Shown piece after piece: positions 7,802 to 16,779 of a stretch of 64,000 nucleotides of DNA. The DNA lies in contig NZ_CP043641.1 in NCBI RefSeq assembly GCF_014217625.1, positions 2,418,001 through 2,482,000 of the forward strand. Direction: 5' to 3'. This stretch comes from Leifsonia shinshuensis (lineage in GTDB: Bacteria; Actinomycetota; Actinomycetes; Actinomycetales; Microbacteriaceae). The notes beneath the pieces were generated by a model. That model was not told where the DNA came from. It searched no databases and saw nothing but the letters and a program-made list of their open reading frames with translations. The translations under genes and the position numbers were made by a program. Within the stretch, counting starts at the first letter, position 1; the number at the start of each line of letters is the position of its first letter.

Positions 7802-8752
7802 ATGTTGAAGCGCGTGGCCGTGCCCGTCATCGACGAGTTCGCGATGTTCGAGTTCGGCGTCATCTGCGAGGTGTTCGGCCTCGACCGCAGCTACGCGGGG
7901 ATCGAGCCGTTCGACTTCCGGGTCTGCTCCGAGACCCCGGGCGAGCCCACCCGCAACGAGACCGGCGTGCAGCTCATCGCACCGTACGGACTGGACGCCA
8001 TGGAGGACGCCGACCTCATCGCCGTGCCCGCCGCGACCATCCGCGACGAGTACCCCGAAGAACTCCTCGACGCCCTCCGCCGCGCGCACGCCCGCGGCGC
8101 CATCCTGCTCAGCGTCTGCTCGGGCGCGTTCGTGCTCGGCGCCGCCGGCCTCCTCGACGGCCGCGAGTGCACGACGCACTGGCGCTACGCGGACGCCCTC
8201 CAGCGCCGCTTCCCGCTCGCGCAGGTGAACCCGGACGTGCTGTTCATCGACGACGGCACGATCATCACGAGCGCCGGCACCTCCGCCGGCATCGACGCGT
8301 GCCTCCACTTGGTGCGGCGCGAGCTCGGCAGCGCGATCGCCAACACGATCGCGCGCAACATGGTCGTCCCGCCGCAGCGCGACGGAGGCCAGCGGCAGTA
8401 CATCGAGAAGCCGGTGTCCGACTGCGAGGACGACACCTTCAGCGAACTCCTCGACCACCTCAGCACCACGCTGGACGAGAACCACACCGTCTCCGGCCTC
8501 GCGGCCCGCACCCACATGTCCACCCGGAGCTTCTCGCGCCGCTTCGTCGCCGAGACCGGCGTACCGCCGATGCAGTGGCTCACGACCCAGCGCGTCCTGC
8601 ACGCCCGGCTGCTACTGGAGACGACGGAGCTTCCCGTGGAGGAGGTCGCCCGGCGCAGCGGGTTCGCGAGCGCCACGCTGTTGCGGCACCACTTCGACGC
8701 GGAGGTCGGCGTGCCGCCCACCCGGTACCGGGCGGCCTTCGCGCGGCGCTGA
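7802..8752 (+). CDS. GlxA-family transcriptional regulator (DJ-1/PfpI plus AraC domains)
   Basis: A 316-residue fusion. Residues about 1-185 form a DJ-1/PfpI-like domain with the nucleophile-elbow sequence AILLSVCSGAFVLGAAGLL and a TTHW motif. Residues about 215-316 form an AraC-type double helix-turn-helix (VSGLAARTHMSTRSFSRRFVAE and VEEVARRSGFASATLLRHHF, ending VPPTRYRAAF). The family regulates varied catabolic genes; the DJ-1 part is a sensor rather than an enzyme. It faces a small unknown gene and precedes a quinone-oxidoreductase gene on the same strand 69 nt away. Confidence 0.93.
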   Translation: MLKRVAVPVIDEFAMFEFGVICEVFGLDRSYAGIEPFDFRVCSETPGEPTRNETGVQLIAPYGLDAMEDADLIAVPAATIRDEYPEELLDALRRAHARGAILLSVCSGAFVLGAAGLLDGRECTTHWRYADALQRRFPLAQVNPDVLFIDDGTIITSAGTSAGIDACLHLVRRELGSAIANTIARNMVVPPQRDGGQRQYIEKPVSDCEDDTFSELLDHLSTTLDENHTVSGLAARTHMSTRSFSRRFVAETGVPPMQWLTTQRVLHARLLLETTELPVEEVARRSGFASATLLRHHFDAEVGVPPTRYRAAFARR

Positions 8753-8821
8753 CGCGGGGAAGAATCCGCGCGCCCGGTGGTTGACTCCAAGGACGATCGC
8801 CCGCGACGGAAGGACCCCCGC

Positions 8822-9766
8822 ATGGTCACGCAGATCCAGTACGACCGCCTCGGCGACCCCGATGTCCTGGAGGTGGCGACAGTCCCCGATCCGGTCGCGC
8901 CGGAGGACGGCGTGGTCGTCGAGGTCCGCGCCGCAGGCGTGAACCCGATCGACGGCAAGCTGCGCAGCGGCGGCCGGCCGAGCGCGCCGATCACGGCGCC
9001 GCGCGTGCCGGGCAGCGACGCGGCGGGGGTCGTGCTCTCGGTCGGAGCGGGCGTGCACGACTGGGCTCCCGGCGACGAGGTGGTCGTCCAGGGCGCGCAC
9101 GGCGCGTACACGACGCACCTGGTCGCGCCGGCCTCCCGGCTCGTCCGGAAGCCCGCCGGGGTGAGCTGGGAGCAGGCGGCGGCGATCGGCGTCCCCGTCG
9201 GCACCGCGCACCAGGCGCTGGTCTCGCTCGGGGTCGGGCCGGGGACGACGCTCCTCCTCCACGGCGGTTCCGGCAGTGTCGGGAGGGCGGCGATCCAGCT
9301 CGCGCGGCGGATGGGCGCCACGGTGGTCGCGACCGCGTCGCCGGCGAACCACGACCGGCTGCGCGCGCTCGGGGCGATCCCCGTCGCGTACGGTCCAGGA
9401 CTTCTCGACCGGCTGCGCTCCGCGGCGCCGGACGGCTACGACCTCATCCTCGACGCGATCGGTTCCGACGAGGCACTGGAGGCCTCCTTCGCCCTCGTGG
9501 ACGACCGCTCGCGGATCGGCACGATCGTGGTCGGTCCGCGCGCGGCCGAGCTGGGGATCCGCGCGTGGGGAGGCGGGAATCCGGTGCCGATGACGGCAGA
9601 CGAGCTGCGGTTGCGCGACGACGCCTACGCGCTGGCGCTCGACCTGATCGCCGCGGGCGAGTTCGAGGTGGACATCGCGCGGACGTTCCCGCTGACGGAG
9701 GCCGCGGAGGCGGCACGGCTGGTGGAGTCGGGGCATCCGGGCGGGAAGGTGATCCTGGTGCCGTGA
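8822..9766 (+). CDS. NADP-dependent quinone oxidoreductase-like enzyme
   Basis: A 314-residue zinc-less MDR enzyme. The GroES-like part includes VVVEVRAAGVNPIDGKLRSGG and PGSDAAGVVLSVGAGV. The Rossmann part includes LLLHGGSGSVGRAAIQLARRMGA, the NADPH-binding AxxGxxG-type turn, and ends FPLTEAAEAARLVESGHPGGKVILV. The ATG at 8822 has GGAAGGA about eight bases upstream and is preferred over an in-frame GTG at 8777. It probably belongs to the regulon of the preceding GlxA-like regulator. Confidence 0.9.
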   Translation: MVTQIQYDRLGDPDVLEVATVPDPVAPEDGVVVEVRAAGVNPIDGKLRSGGRPSAPITAPRVPGSDAAGVVLSVGAGVHDWAPGDEVVVQGAHGAYTTHLVAPASRLVRKPAGVSWEQAAAIGVPVGTAHQALVSLGVGPGTTLLLHGGSGSVGRAAIQLARRMGATVVATASPANHDRLRALGAIPVAYGPGLLDRLRSAAPDGYDLILDAIGSDEALEASFALVDDRSRIGTIVVGPRAAELGIRAWGGGNPVPMTADELRLRDDAYALALDLIAAGEFEVDIARTFPLTEAAEAARLVESGHPGGKVILVP

Positions 9767-9782
9767 GGGGCCGCCGCCCCGC

Positions 9783-10055
9783 TCAGTGGTGCAGCAGCCG
9801 CCGGTGCACGGCCTGCGCGACCGGGAGGTCATCCCCGCGGTAGTGCTTCAGCAGCCTCCAGTTGCGCAGTGCGAGCTGGGTGAAGACGACCACCGTCACG
9901 ACGCCGCACACGACGATCCCCCACGCCCGCGGGTTCTCGCCCTCGGTCGGGATGAGGACGGTCAGCGCGACCGTGAAGATCAGGGCGAGCGCGGCGAACA
10001 GCACTCCCAGCCCGACGCGACGCAGCGCCCGGGCGCGCTCCACACGGTCGCCCAT
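9783..10055 (-). CDS. Small two-helix membrane protein
   Basis: A 90-residue protein starting at ATG 10055 with a basic N-terminus (MGDRVERARALRRVG). Two transmembrane segments follow, VLFAALALIFTVALTVLI and GIVVCGVVTVVVFTQLAL, and then a positively charged tail. No family recognised. It starts 10 nt after the stop of the upstream membrane-protein gene, so the two form one leftward unit. Confidence 0.65.
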   Translation of the reverse strand: MGDRVERARALRRVGLGVLFAALALIFTVALTVLIPTEGENPRAWGIVVCGVVTVVVFTQLALRNWRLLKHYRGDDLPVAQAVHRRLLHH

Positions 10056-10065
10056 GCAGCGCAAG

Positions 10066-10602
10066 TTACTCCGCGCGACGTGCCTGCGCCAGGTCGTACA
10101 CGCGGCTCCAGCCGAGCTCGAAGGCGACCTCGTCGATCCGGCCCTCGTCCCGCGCACGCTCCAGGGCGAGCAGCGACGCGAGGGAGGCCGTGACCAGCCG
10201 CTCGTCGCCGTACGCCTCGTACTGCTCGCCGACCGCGACCGTGGAGCACCGGATGACGTGGCACTCCCGCCACACGCGCCGGGTCGCGACCGCGGCCACG
10301 ACGAAGCCCGCGACGTAGACGGCCGCCATCGCGCCGATCGCGGCCACTGCGGGAGCGGGGGCGAGCACGAGGGCGGGAACCAGGGCGAGCAGGCCGCCGA
10401 CGGTCGGCCAGCGCCGCCGGAAGACGATGGCGCGACGCTCGGCGGACGACGTCCCCGGCGGGTAGACGAAGAGCCGGCGCGCGGAGACCCCGGTCCGCGC
10501 CGTGTACAGCGCGGAGGTCTCCTCGAACCAGCCCCAGGGGTGGGCTCCTTCGAAGAATCGCGCCGTCCTGCTGCGCGCGCGAGGTCGCTCGATCGTCGTC
10601 AC
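10066..10602 (-). CDS. Membrane protein of unknown function, 178 residues
   Basis: Starts at GTG 10602. The N-terminal cytoplasmic part contains FFEGAHPWGWFEETSALYTARTG. Two adjacent hydrophobic helices follow in the middle (GGLLALVPALVLAPAPAVAAI and AVYVAGFVVAAVATR), and then a soluble C-terminal domain that ends in a predicted helix-rich stretch (LASLLALERARDEGRIDEVAFELGWSRVYDLA). I cannot name the family with confidence. Co-transcribed with the two-helix membrane protein downstream. Confidence 0.65.
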   Translation of the reverse strand: MTTIERPRARSRTARFFEGAHPWGWFEETSALYTARTGVSARRLFVYPPGTSSAERRAIVFRRRWPTVGGLLALVPALVLAPAPAVAAIGAMAAVYVAGFVVAAVATRRVWRECHVIRCSTVAVGEQYEAYGDERLVTASLASLLALERARDEGRIDEVAFELGWSRVYDLAQARRAE

Positions 10603-10710
10603 GGGTATCGGTCTACGCCGCTCGGGGCGCGGCGGCGCGGATCCTCACGGAATCCATGCGCGAAGCGGCCGGAACCAGACGGTCCGCCGACGGCCGGCAG
10701 CCATCCTCCG

Positions 10711-10890
10711 TCATTCGGGCGACGCACCGGCGCCGAACCGCTCCTGCCATTCGGCGTAGGTGTGGTCGCGCCCCAGCGGGCACTCGCACCGGATGAGGAT
10801 CGGCTGGCCGGTCACCACGCTGGTCGCGCGCTCGACGTGCGGCACGGTCGGACCGGCATCGGACGGAACGCGACGAGACTGCGATTTCAT
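10711..10890 (-). CDS. Small hypothetical protein, 59 residues
   Basis: Starts at ATG 10890 and ends at 10711. GC-rich third codon positions and a compact C-terminal motif IRCECPLGRDHTYAEWQERFG support a real gene. The CxC pair may bind metal. It is not recognised as a named family. It stands 108 nt before the membrane-protein operon on the same strand. Confidence 0.5.
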   Translation of the reverse strand: MKSQSRRVPSDAGPTVPHVERATSVVTGQPILIRCECPLGRDHTYAEWQERFGAGASPE

Positions 10891-11058
10891 GGATGCGAGT
10901 ATCGGATGCACTCACAGGGGCCGCGCCGGGTTCCGACGGCGGGGGGCGCGGAAACATGCAGGATTTCACCTCCCCAATCGCGCCGTCGCGGCAACTCTGC
11001 TCGCCCTGTCCGCCGGTCCGGGGGTGCGCACGTCGGCGGTCGCTGGCAGGGTGAGGGA

Positions 11059-11457
11059 ATGGCCGTCACCTTCCTTCAGCCGGACGGGCTCGTCCGCAGT
11101 CCCGCCTTCAGCCACGTCGCCGTCGTCCCGCCGGGATCGGCGACCGTCTACCTCGGCGGCCAGAACGGCGTCGACGAGACCGGTGCGCTCGTGTCGCCCG
11201 AAGTCGGCCCGCAAGCCGCCAGGGCGCTGGACAACGCGAAGGTCGCCCTCGCCGCCGCGGGAGCGACGCTGAATGACGTGGTGCAGTGGTTCGTCCTCAT
11301 CGACGCCGGAGCCGACCTCGGAGCGGCGTACGGCGCCATCGGGCCGCAGCTCGCCCGGGACGGGGCGCCGCCGCTGGTGACCGGGTCGCGCGTGGCGGGG
11401 CTGGGAGTGCCGGGGGCGCTGATCGAGATCAGCGCGATCGCGGCGTTGCCGGGCTGA
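11059..11457 (+). CDS. RidA/YjgF-family (Rid) protein
   Basis: A 132-residue protein of the Rid superfamily: SPAFSHVAVVPPGSATVYLGGQNGVD, QAARALDNAKVALAAAGATLNDVVQW, and GSRVAGLGVPGALIEISAIAAL. Canonical RidA hydrolyses reactive enamine/imine intermediates from PLP enzymes and uses an Arg in the C-terminal R-[NG]-x-P motif. Here the corresponding region reads TGSRVAGLGVPG and lacks a clear RxxLP element, so it is more likely a Rid subgroup of unknown activity. The purine-rich GAGGGA sits right before the ATG at 11059. Confidence 0.85.
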   Translation: MAVTFLQPDGLVRSPAFSHVAVVPPGSATVYLGGQNGVDETGALVSPEVGPQAARALDNAKVALAAAGATLNDVVQWFVLIDAGADLGAAYGAIGPQLARDGAPPLVTGSRVAGLGVPGALIEISAIAALPG

Positions 11458-11464
11458 CGCGAAA

Positions 11465-11494
11465 GCCCCCGCCCACGTGGACGGGGGCGGGGGC
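11465..11494 (-). terminator. GC-rich hairpin between convergent genes
   Basis: GCCCCCGCCC (11465-11474) pairs perfectly with GGGCGGGGGC (11485-11494), loop 10 nt. On the minus strand the stem is followed by TTTCGC, so it may terminate the csbD-like gene; on the plus strand there is no T-run. It stands between the convergent ridA-like and csbD-like genes. Confidence 0.6.
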
Positions 11495-11511
11495 AGTTCG
11501 TGTGGGTGGGC

Positions 11512-11685
11512 TCAGTGCTTGAAGGCGTCCTTCACCTTCTCGCCGGCGTTCTTCAGGTCCGCCTTGATCTGGTCCCCCTTGCCTTCGGCCTCCAGGCGCT
11601 CGTTGCCGGTCGCCTTGCCGGTGGCCTCCTTGGCCTTTCCTCCCGCGTTCTCCGCGGCGTTCTCGATCTTGTCGTCGAGTCCCAT
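11512..11685 (-). CDS. CsbD-family stress protein
   Basis: A 57-residue hydrophilic, Lys/Glu/Ala-rich protein of the CsbD type: GLDDKIENAAENAGGKAKEA, then TGNERLEAEGKGDQIKADL. CsbD-like proteins are general-stress (SigB-regulated in Bacillus) proteins of unknown biochemical role. ATG 11685 is preceded by AAGGGGA about eight bases away. It is the only leftward gene between ridA and treY; a GC-rich hairpin follows its stop. Confidence 0.93.
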   Translation of the reverse strand: MGLDDKIENAAENAGGKAKEATGKATGNERLEAEGKGDQIKADLKNAGEKVKDAFKH

Positions 11686-11867
11686 GGTCGTCCCCTTTCG
11701 ATCGGTCTCCCTCGACGGTCCCACTGCGACGGGGACGGGTCCAGGCTGCACACCCGGGTGGGTTTTTCAATCCCCTCAGTCCTCCACAGGAAGGCCGCAA
11801 GCGCGAGTCGTCCACGGGAATGTCCACCCCCTTCCAGCGCGGTGCGCCGCGCGAAAGAATCCTTGGT

Positions 11868-14216
11868 GTGAGCCACGACGTCCCGACAAGCACCTACCGC
11901 CTCCAGATCACGCCCGACTTCACGCTGCGGGACGCCGCCCAGGTGCTCGACTACCTGCACCGCCTCGGCGCCGGGGCGGTCTATCTGTCTCCGCTGCTCC
12001 AGTCGAGCACGGGGTCGGCGCACGGATACGACGTGGTCGACCCGACCCGGGTGGACGAGGCGCGCGGAGGGCCGGAGGCATTGCGCGAGTTCGCCGACGC
12101 CGCGCACCGGCTCGGCCTCCAGGTCGTGGTGGACATCGTGCCCAACCACCTCGGCGTGGCCGTGCCGCACGAGAACCCGTGGTGGTGGGATGTGCTCCGG
12201 TCCGGTCAGGGCTCGGCGTTCGCCGGCCACTTCGACATCGACTGGGCGTTCGGCGGCGGCCGGCTGCGCATCCCGGTGCTCGGCGACGGACCGGACGAGG
12301 AGGACGCGCTGCGCGTCGTGGACGGCGAGCTCCGCTACTACGACCACCGGTTCCCTATCGCACCTGGCACGGAGTTCGCGTCGCCGCGCGAGGTGCACGC
12401 GCGGCAGCACTACGAGCTGGTCTCGTGGCGGCGCGCCGACGCCGAGCTGAACTACCGCCGGTTCTTCGCGGTGAACACGCTGGCCGGCGTGCGCGTGGAG
12501 GACGAGCGGGTCTTCGAGGACACGCACGCCGAGATCGGGCGCTGGGTGCGTGAGGGCCTGGTCGACGGCCTCCGCGTGGATCACCCGGACGGCCTCCGCG
12601 ACCCGGGCGACTACCTGCGGCGACTTGCCGAGCTCGCCGACTGGCGTCCGGTCTGGGTGGAGAAGATCCTGGAGGGCGACGAGCGGATCCCGGCCTGGCC
12701 GATCGCCGGAACGACCGGATACGACGCGCTCGGGATCGTCGACCGGGTGTTCGTGGACCCCGCAGGCGAGGAGCCGCTGACCGCGCTGGCCGAGGAGCGT
12801 GACGCGCGCGAGGAGAGCCGGGACTGGGCAGGGCTGGTGCACCGCCGCAAGCGGTCGGTGGCGGACGGGATCCTCCGGTCGGAGGTGCTGCGCGTCGTGC
12901 GGGAGCTCGGCGACAACCGGGAGCTCGGTGACAACCGGGAGCTCAGTGACAACGCTGGGGACGCCGACACCCTTGCCGACGCCGTGGCGGAGGTGGCCGC
13001 GGCCTTCCCCGTCTATCGGAGCTACCTCCCGTTCGGCGCCGATCAGCTGCGGTCGGCGCTCGAAGCCGCGGCGGCCTCCCGGCCCGACCTCACCGACGCG
13101 GTGCAGGCGCTCGGCACGGCGTTCGCGCCCGCACCCGACGGCGCGCTAGCGCCCGCCTCCGCGCGCTTCCAGCAGACCAGCGGCGCGATCATGGCCAAGG
13201 GCGTGGAGGACAACGCCTTCTACCGGTACACCCGGCTGGTCTCGCTGACGGAGGTCGGCGGCGACCCGTCGGAGTTCTCGCTCACGGTGGAGGCGTTCCA
13301 CCGGCTGCAGCGACAACGGCAGTCCGACCTGCCGCACTCGCTGACGACCCTCAGCACGCACGACACCAAGCGCAGCGAGGACACCCGGGCGCGCATCGCC
13401 GTGCTCGCGGAGCTGCCGGAGCGGTGGGGCCGGTTCCTGGATGCCGTCCGGCATCGCGTCTCCATCGGCGACGGATCGCTCGAGAACCTGCTCTGGCAGT
13501 CGATCGTCGGAGCGTGGCCCGCGTCGCGCGAGCGCCTGCAGGCCTACGCGCTCAAAGCCGCCCGGGAGGCCGGTGCGAGCACGACCTGGACCGATCCGGA
13601 CCCGGTGTTCGAGGGGGCGATGGGCGAGCTGGTCGACACGGCGTTCGACGATCCGCGGGTGGCGGCGGAGGTGGCGGCGATCGCCGCGATCATCGAGGCG
13701 CCCGGCGCGAGCAACGGCCTCGGCGCGAAACTCGTCCAGCTCGCCCTGCCCGGCGTCCCCGACGTCTACCAAGGCTCCGAACGCTGGGAGCGCTCGCTGG
13801 TCGATCCGGACAACCGCCGCCCGGTGGAGTTCGACGCATCCGCCGGGCTGCTCGCGCACCTGGACGACGGCTGGCTGCCTCCGGTCGACTCGTCAGGCGC
13901 GGCGAAGCTGCTGGTGACCTCCCGCGCGCTCCGGCTGCGCCGGGACCGGCCCGAGCTGTTCGCGGAGTACCGGCCGCTCGCCGCCTCCGGCGAGCGCGCG
14001 GATCACCTCGTGGCCTTCGACCGCGGCGGTGTGATCGCGCTCGCCACCCGGCTGCCGTTCGGGCTGGCGCACGCGGGCGGCTGGGGCGACACGACGGTGG
14101 ACCTCGGCCCGGCCGTGTATCGGGACGAACTGACCGGCCGGGAGGTGACCGGCCGGATGGCCGTCGCCGAACTGTTCGACCGGTATCCCGTCGCGCTGCT
14201 GGCGGTGGCGCGATGA
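11868..14216 (+). CDS. treY: Maltooligosyl trehalose synthase
   Basis: A 782-residue GH13 enzyme that isomerises the reducing-end glucose of maltooligosaccharides to a trehalosyl unit. It begins [18 protein letters not shown] and carries [12 protein letters not shown], the nucleophile region [29 protein letters not shown], the TreY-specific [21 protein letters not shown], and [17 protein letters not shown]. The GTG at 11868 sits right before this conserved start; an in-frame ATG at 11820 would add 16 unusual residues. The stop overlaps the treZ start (ATGA). A three-copy in-frame minisatellite lies at 12903-12956. Confidence 0.97.
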   Translation: MSHDVPTSTYRLQITPDFTLRDAAQVLDYLHRLGAGAVYLSPLLQSSTGSAHGYDVVDPTRVDEARGGPEALREFADAAHRLGLQVVVDIVPNHLGVAVPHENPWWWDVLRSGQGSAFAGHFDIDWAFGGGRLRIPVLGDGPDEEDALRVVDGELRYYDHRFPIAPGTEFASPREVHARQHYELVSWRRADAELNYRRFFAVNTLAGVRVEDERVFEDTHAEIGRWVREGLVDGLRVDHPDGLRDPGDYLRRLAELADWRPVWVEKILEGDERIPAWPIAGTTGYDALGIVDRVFVDPAGEEPLTALAEERDAREESRDWAGLVHRRKRSVADGILRSEVLRVVRELGDNRELGDNRELSDNAGDADTLADAVAEVAAAFPVYRSYLPFGADQLRSALEAAAASRPDLTDAVQALGTAFAPAPDGALAPASARFQQTSGAIMAKGVEDNAFYRYTRLVSLTEVGGDPSEFSLTVEAFHRLQRQRQSDLPHSLTTLSTHDTKRSEDTRARIAVLAELPERWGRFLDAVRHRVSIGDGSLENLLWQSIVGAWPASRERLQAYALKAAREAGASTTWTDPDPVFEGAMGELVDTAFDDPRVAAEVAAIAAIIEAPGASNGLGAKLVQLALPGVPDVYQGSERWERSLVDPDNRRPVEFDASAGLLAHLDDGWLPPVDSSGAAKLLVTSRALRLRRDRPELFAEYRPLAASGERADHLVAFDRGGVIALATRLPFGLAHAGGWGDTTVDLGPAVYRDELTGREVTGRMAVAELFDRYPVALLAVAR
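12903..12956 (+). repeat. Three 18-bp tandem repeats inside treY
   Basis: Units at 12903, 12921 and 12939 share GAGCTCGGYGACAACCGG with few changes (the third reads AGTGAC and ends GCT). They encode [18 protein letters not shown]. The block is codon-aligned and sits between helices of the TreY insertion domain, so copy-number change would keep the frame. Confidence 0.9.
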
Positions 14217-15952
14217 GCGCGGTGGTGGCCACCGGGTTCCCGGACCGCACCTTCCCGGTGTGGGCGCCGGGCGCGGGCGGTGTGGAGGTGGAGATCGCCG
14301 GAGCCGGGCGGCGTCCGCTGCAGCAGGACGAGCGCGGGTGGTGGCGGCTGGCCACCCCGTTCGACGCTGACGCCGGCTCTCTCGACGCCAGCTCTCTCGA
14401 CGCCGACTCTCTCGACTACGGCTTCGTCGTCGACGGCGCCGGCCCGTTCCCCGATCCGCGCTCGCGGCGCCAGCCCGACGGCGTCCACGCGCTCAGCCGC
14501 GAGTGGGACCCCGGCGACCACGCCTGGGCCGACCGCGACTGGCGACCCGGAACCCTGACCGGACGCGTCATCTACGAGCTCCACATCGGCACGTTCACCC
14601 CCGAAGGGACGCTCGACGCCGCGGCAGGCCGGCTCGACCACCTCGCCGGGCTCGGCGTCGACGCTGTCGAGTTGCTGCCGGTCAACGCCTTCAACGGGCC
14701 GCACGGCTGGGGCTACGACGGCGTCCTCTGGTTCGCCGTGCACGAGCCGTACGGCGGGCCCGCCGCGTACCAGCGGTTCGTCGACGCGTGTCATGCCCGC
14801 GGCATCGCGGTCATCCAGGACGTCGTCTACAACCACCTCGGCCCGAGCGGCAACTACCTCCCGATGTTCGGCCCCTGCCTGAGCGAGGGCCGCAACACCT
14901 GGGGATCGTCGGTCAACCTCGACGGGCCGCAGTCCGGGGAAGTGCGGCGGCTCATCCTCGACAACGCCCGGTTCTGGCTGGGCGACATGCACGTCGACGG
15001 GCTGCGGCTGGACGCCGTGCACGCGCTCCGCGACAGCAGTGCGGAGCACATCCTGGAGGCGCTCGCCCGGGAGGCGTCCGGCATCCGGGAGACGACCGGG
15101 CGGCCGGCGACGCTCATCGCCGAGAGCGACCTCAACGACCCGAAGCTGATCCGCGAGCGCCGCAGGCACGGCTACGGCCTCGACGCGCAGTGGGACGACG
15201 ACGTGCATCACGCCGTCCACGTCAACCTGACCGGCGAGACGAGCGGGTACTACGCGGACTTCGCCGGGCCGCAGGCGCTGATCAAGACGTTCGAGCGCGG
15301 CTTCTTCCACGACGGCGCCTGGTCGAGCTTCCGTGAACGGAACCACGGCCGGCCGCTGGACAGCGACATCCCGTTCACCCGGCTGGTCGCGTTCAGCCAG
15401 GACCACGACCAGATCGGCAACCGCGCGATCGGCGACCGGCTCACGGCCACCCTCGACGAGGGACGCCTCGCGGTCGCCGCCGCGCTGATCCTGCTCGGCC
15501 CGTTCACGCCGATGCTGTTCATGGGAGAGGAGTGGGGCGCGACGACCCCGTGGCCGTTCTTCAGCTCGCACCCGGAGCCCGACCTGGCGGAGGCCACCCG
15601 AACCGGCCGCATCGCCGAGTTCGCCCGCATGGGCTGGGACCCGGACGTGGTCCCCGACCCGCAGGACCCCGCCACCTTCGAAAGCGCCCGCCTCGACTGG
15701 ACCGAACCCGAACAGCCGACCCACGCCCGTCTGCTCGCCTGGTACCGCCACCTCATCGATCTCCGCCGCGAGTTGCCGCCCGACGCGCGCGCGACGGACG
15801 TGACCTGCGTGGACGGCGTGTTCGGGTTCACCCGCGCAGGGCTGCGGGTAGAGGCGGCACTGAGCGGCGACGGCCTCCCCTCCGCGACGGACGAGACGGT
15901 CACGGAGGCCGTGTTCGACCACGCGGTGCGGGTCACGCGGGTGGCGAGCTGA
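14213..15952 (+). CDS. treZ: Malto-oligosyltrehalose trehalohydrolase
   Basis: A 579-residue GH13 enzyme that releases trehalose from the TreY product. The N-terminal CBM48-like domain starts [15 protein letters not shown]. The catalytic barrel follows: [32 protein letters not shown], nucleophile Asp in [11 protein letters not shown], acid Glu in LIAESDLND, and [17 protein letters not shown]. The start overlaps treY by 4 nt, so the two enzymes are coupled. A 15-bp, three-copy minisatellite lies in the N-terminal domain at 14369-14413. The usual third partner TreX/GlgX is encoded separately at 23189-25231. Confidence 0.97.
   Translation: MSAVVATGFPDRTFPVWAPGAGGVEVEIAGAGRRPLQQDERGWWRLATPFDADAGSLDASSLDADSLDYGFVVDGAGPFPDPRSRRQPDGVHALSREWDPGDHAWADRDWRPGTLTGRVIYELHIGTFTPEGTLDAAAGRLDHLAGLGVDAVELLPVNAFNGPHGWGYDGVLWFAVHEPYGGPAAYQRFVDACHARGIAVIQDVVYNHLGPSGNYLPMFGPCLSEGRNTWGSSVNLDGPQSGEVRRLILDNARFWLGDMHVDGLRLDAVHALRDSSAEHILEALAREASGIRETTGRPATLIAESDLNDPKLIRERRRHGYGLDAQWDDDVHHAVHVNLTGETSGYYADFAGPQALIKTFERGFFHDGAWSSFRERNHGRPLDSDIPFTRLVAFSQDHDQIGNRAIGDRLTATLDEGRLAVAAALILLGPFTPMLFMGEEWGATTPWPFFSSHPEPDLAEATRTGRIAEFARMGWDPDVVPDPQDPATFESARLDWTEPEQPTHARLLAWYRHLIDLRRELPPDARATDVTCVDGVFGFTRAGLRVEAALSGDGLPSATDETVTEAVFDHAVRVTRVAS
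14369..14413 (+). repeat. Three 15-bp tandem repeats inside treZ
   Basis: GACGCCGGCTCTCTC (14369), GACGCCAGCTCTCTC (14384) and GACGCCGACTCTCTC (14399). They are codon-aligned and encode [15 protein letters not shown], in a surface loop of the N-terminal domain. Each pair differs at only one or two bases, so expansion looks recent. Confidence 0.9.
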
Positions 15953-15954
15953 CC

Positions 15955-16779
15955 TCAGCGCGTCCCGACGCCGCCGGCGATGCCGCTGATCAGGCGGCGC
16001 TGCAGGACGAGGTACAGGATCACGATCGGAAGGGCGATGAGCACGCCGGCCGCCGAGAGCAGCGAGTAGTTCGTCATGTGCTGACCCTGGAAGAACGCCA
16101 GCCCGAGCGGCGCGGTCCGGAGCTGGTCCTGGGTGATCATGACGAGCGGGATGAGGAACTCGTTCCACGTCCACATCCCGACCAGCACGGCCATCGTGCC
16201 GATCGACGGCCAGGACGCCGGGACGAGGACGCGCCAGAGCAGCCGGCTGTCCGACGCTCCGTCGAGCCGCGCCGCCTCGATGATCTCGCCGGGGAACGCC
16301 CGGAAGTGGTTGCGCATCCAGAACGCGGCGAAGCCCAGCGACTGCGCGGTCTGCGGCAGGATCAGCGCCCAGTAGGTGTCGGTGAGTCCGGCCGTGCGCA
16401 GGTTGAAGTAGAGCGGGATGATGAACGCCTCCTCCGGGAGCATGAGCCCCACGAGCAGGACGAAGAAGAGGATGCCGGAGCCCGGGAACGTCATGCGCGC
16501 GAAGGCGTAGCCGGCGAGCGTCGCCAGGACGAACGTGAGGAGCACGACGGCGACCGCGACGAGCACGCTGGAGGCCATGTACGTCGAGAAATGGCCTTCC
16601 GTCCAGGCGTCGGTGTAGTTCTGCAGCCTGACCGTCTGCGGGAGCTGGAACCCGCCGGTGTTATCGCCCGCCGGGATCACCGACGAAAAGAGCACGCCGA
16701 CGAGCGGCAGGAGCGCGAACAGCGCGAAGACGCTCAGGATGACGTAGTCGACGGTCTTCTCGACCCGGCCGATTCTCAT
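15955..16779 (-). CDS. Sugar ABC transporter permease (MalG/CUT1 type)
   Basis: A 274-residue permease with about six transmembrane helices (for example YVILSVFALFALLPLVGVLF and LLTFVLATLAGYAFARM). The EAA loop reads EIIEAARLDGASDSRLLWRVLVPASWP, the ATPase-docking motif. Its ATG overlaps the stop of the partner permease by 4 nt. No ATPase gene is present in the locus; CUT1 systems commonly share an MsiK/MalK-type ATPase encoded elsewhere. It converges with treZ, only 2 nt between stops. Confidence 0.95.
   Translation of the reverse strand: MRIGRVEKTVDYVILSVFALFALLPLVGVLFSSVIPAGDNTGGFQLPQTVRLQNYTDAWTEGHFSTYMASSVLVAVAVVLLTFVLATLAGYAFARMTFPGSGILFFVLLVGLMLPEEAFIIPLYFNLRTAGLTDTYWALILPQTAQSLGFAAFWMRNHFRAFPGEIIEAARLDGASDSRLLWRVLVPASWPSIGTMAVLVGMWTWNEFLIPLVMITQDQLRTAPLGLAFFQGQHMTNYSLLSAAGVLIALPIVILYLVLQRRLISGIAGGVGTR

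Noticed and set aside
11059..11457. Naming the Rid protein as canonical ridA
   Set aside because: The C-terminal Arg motif required for imine deaminase activity is not clearly present, so only the family is claimed.
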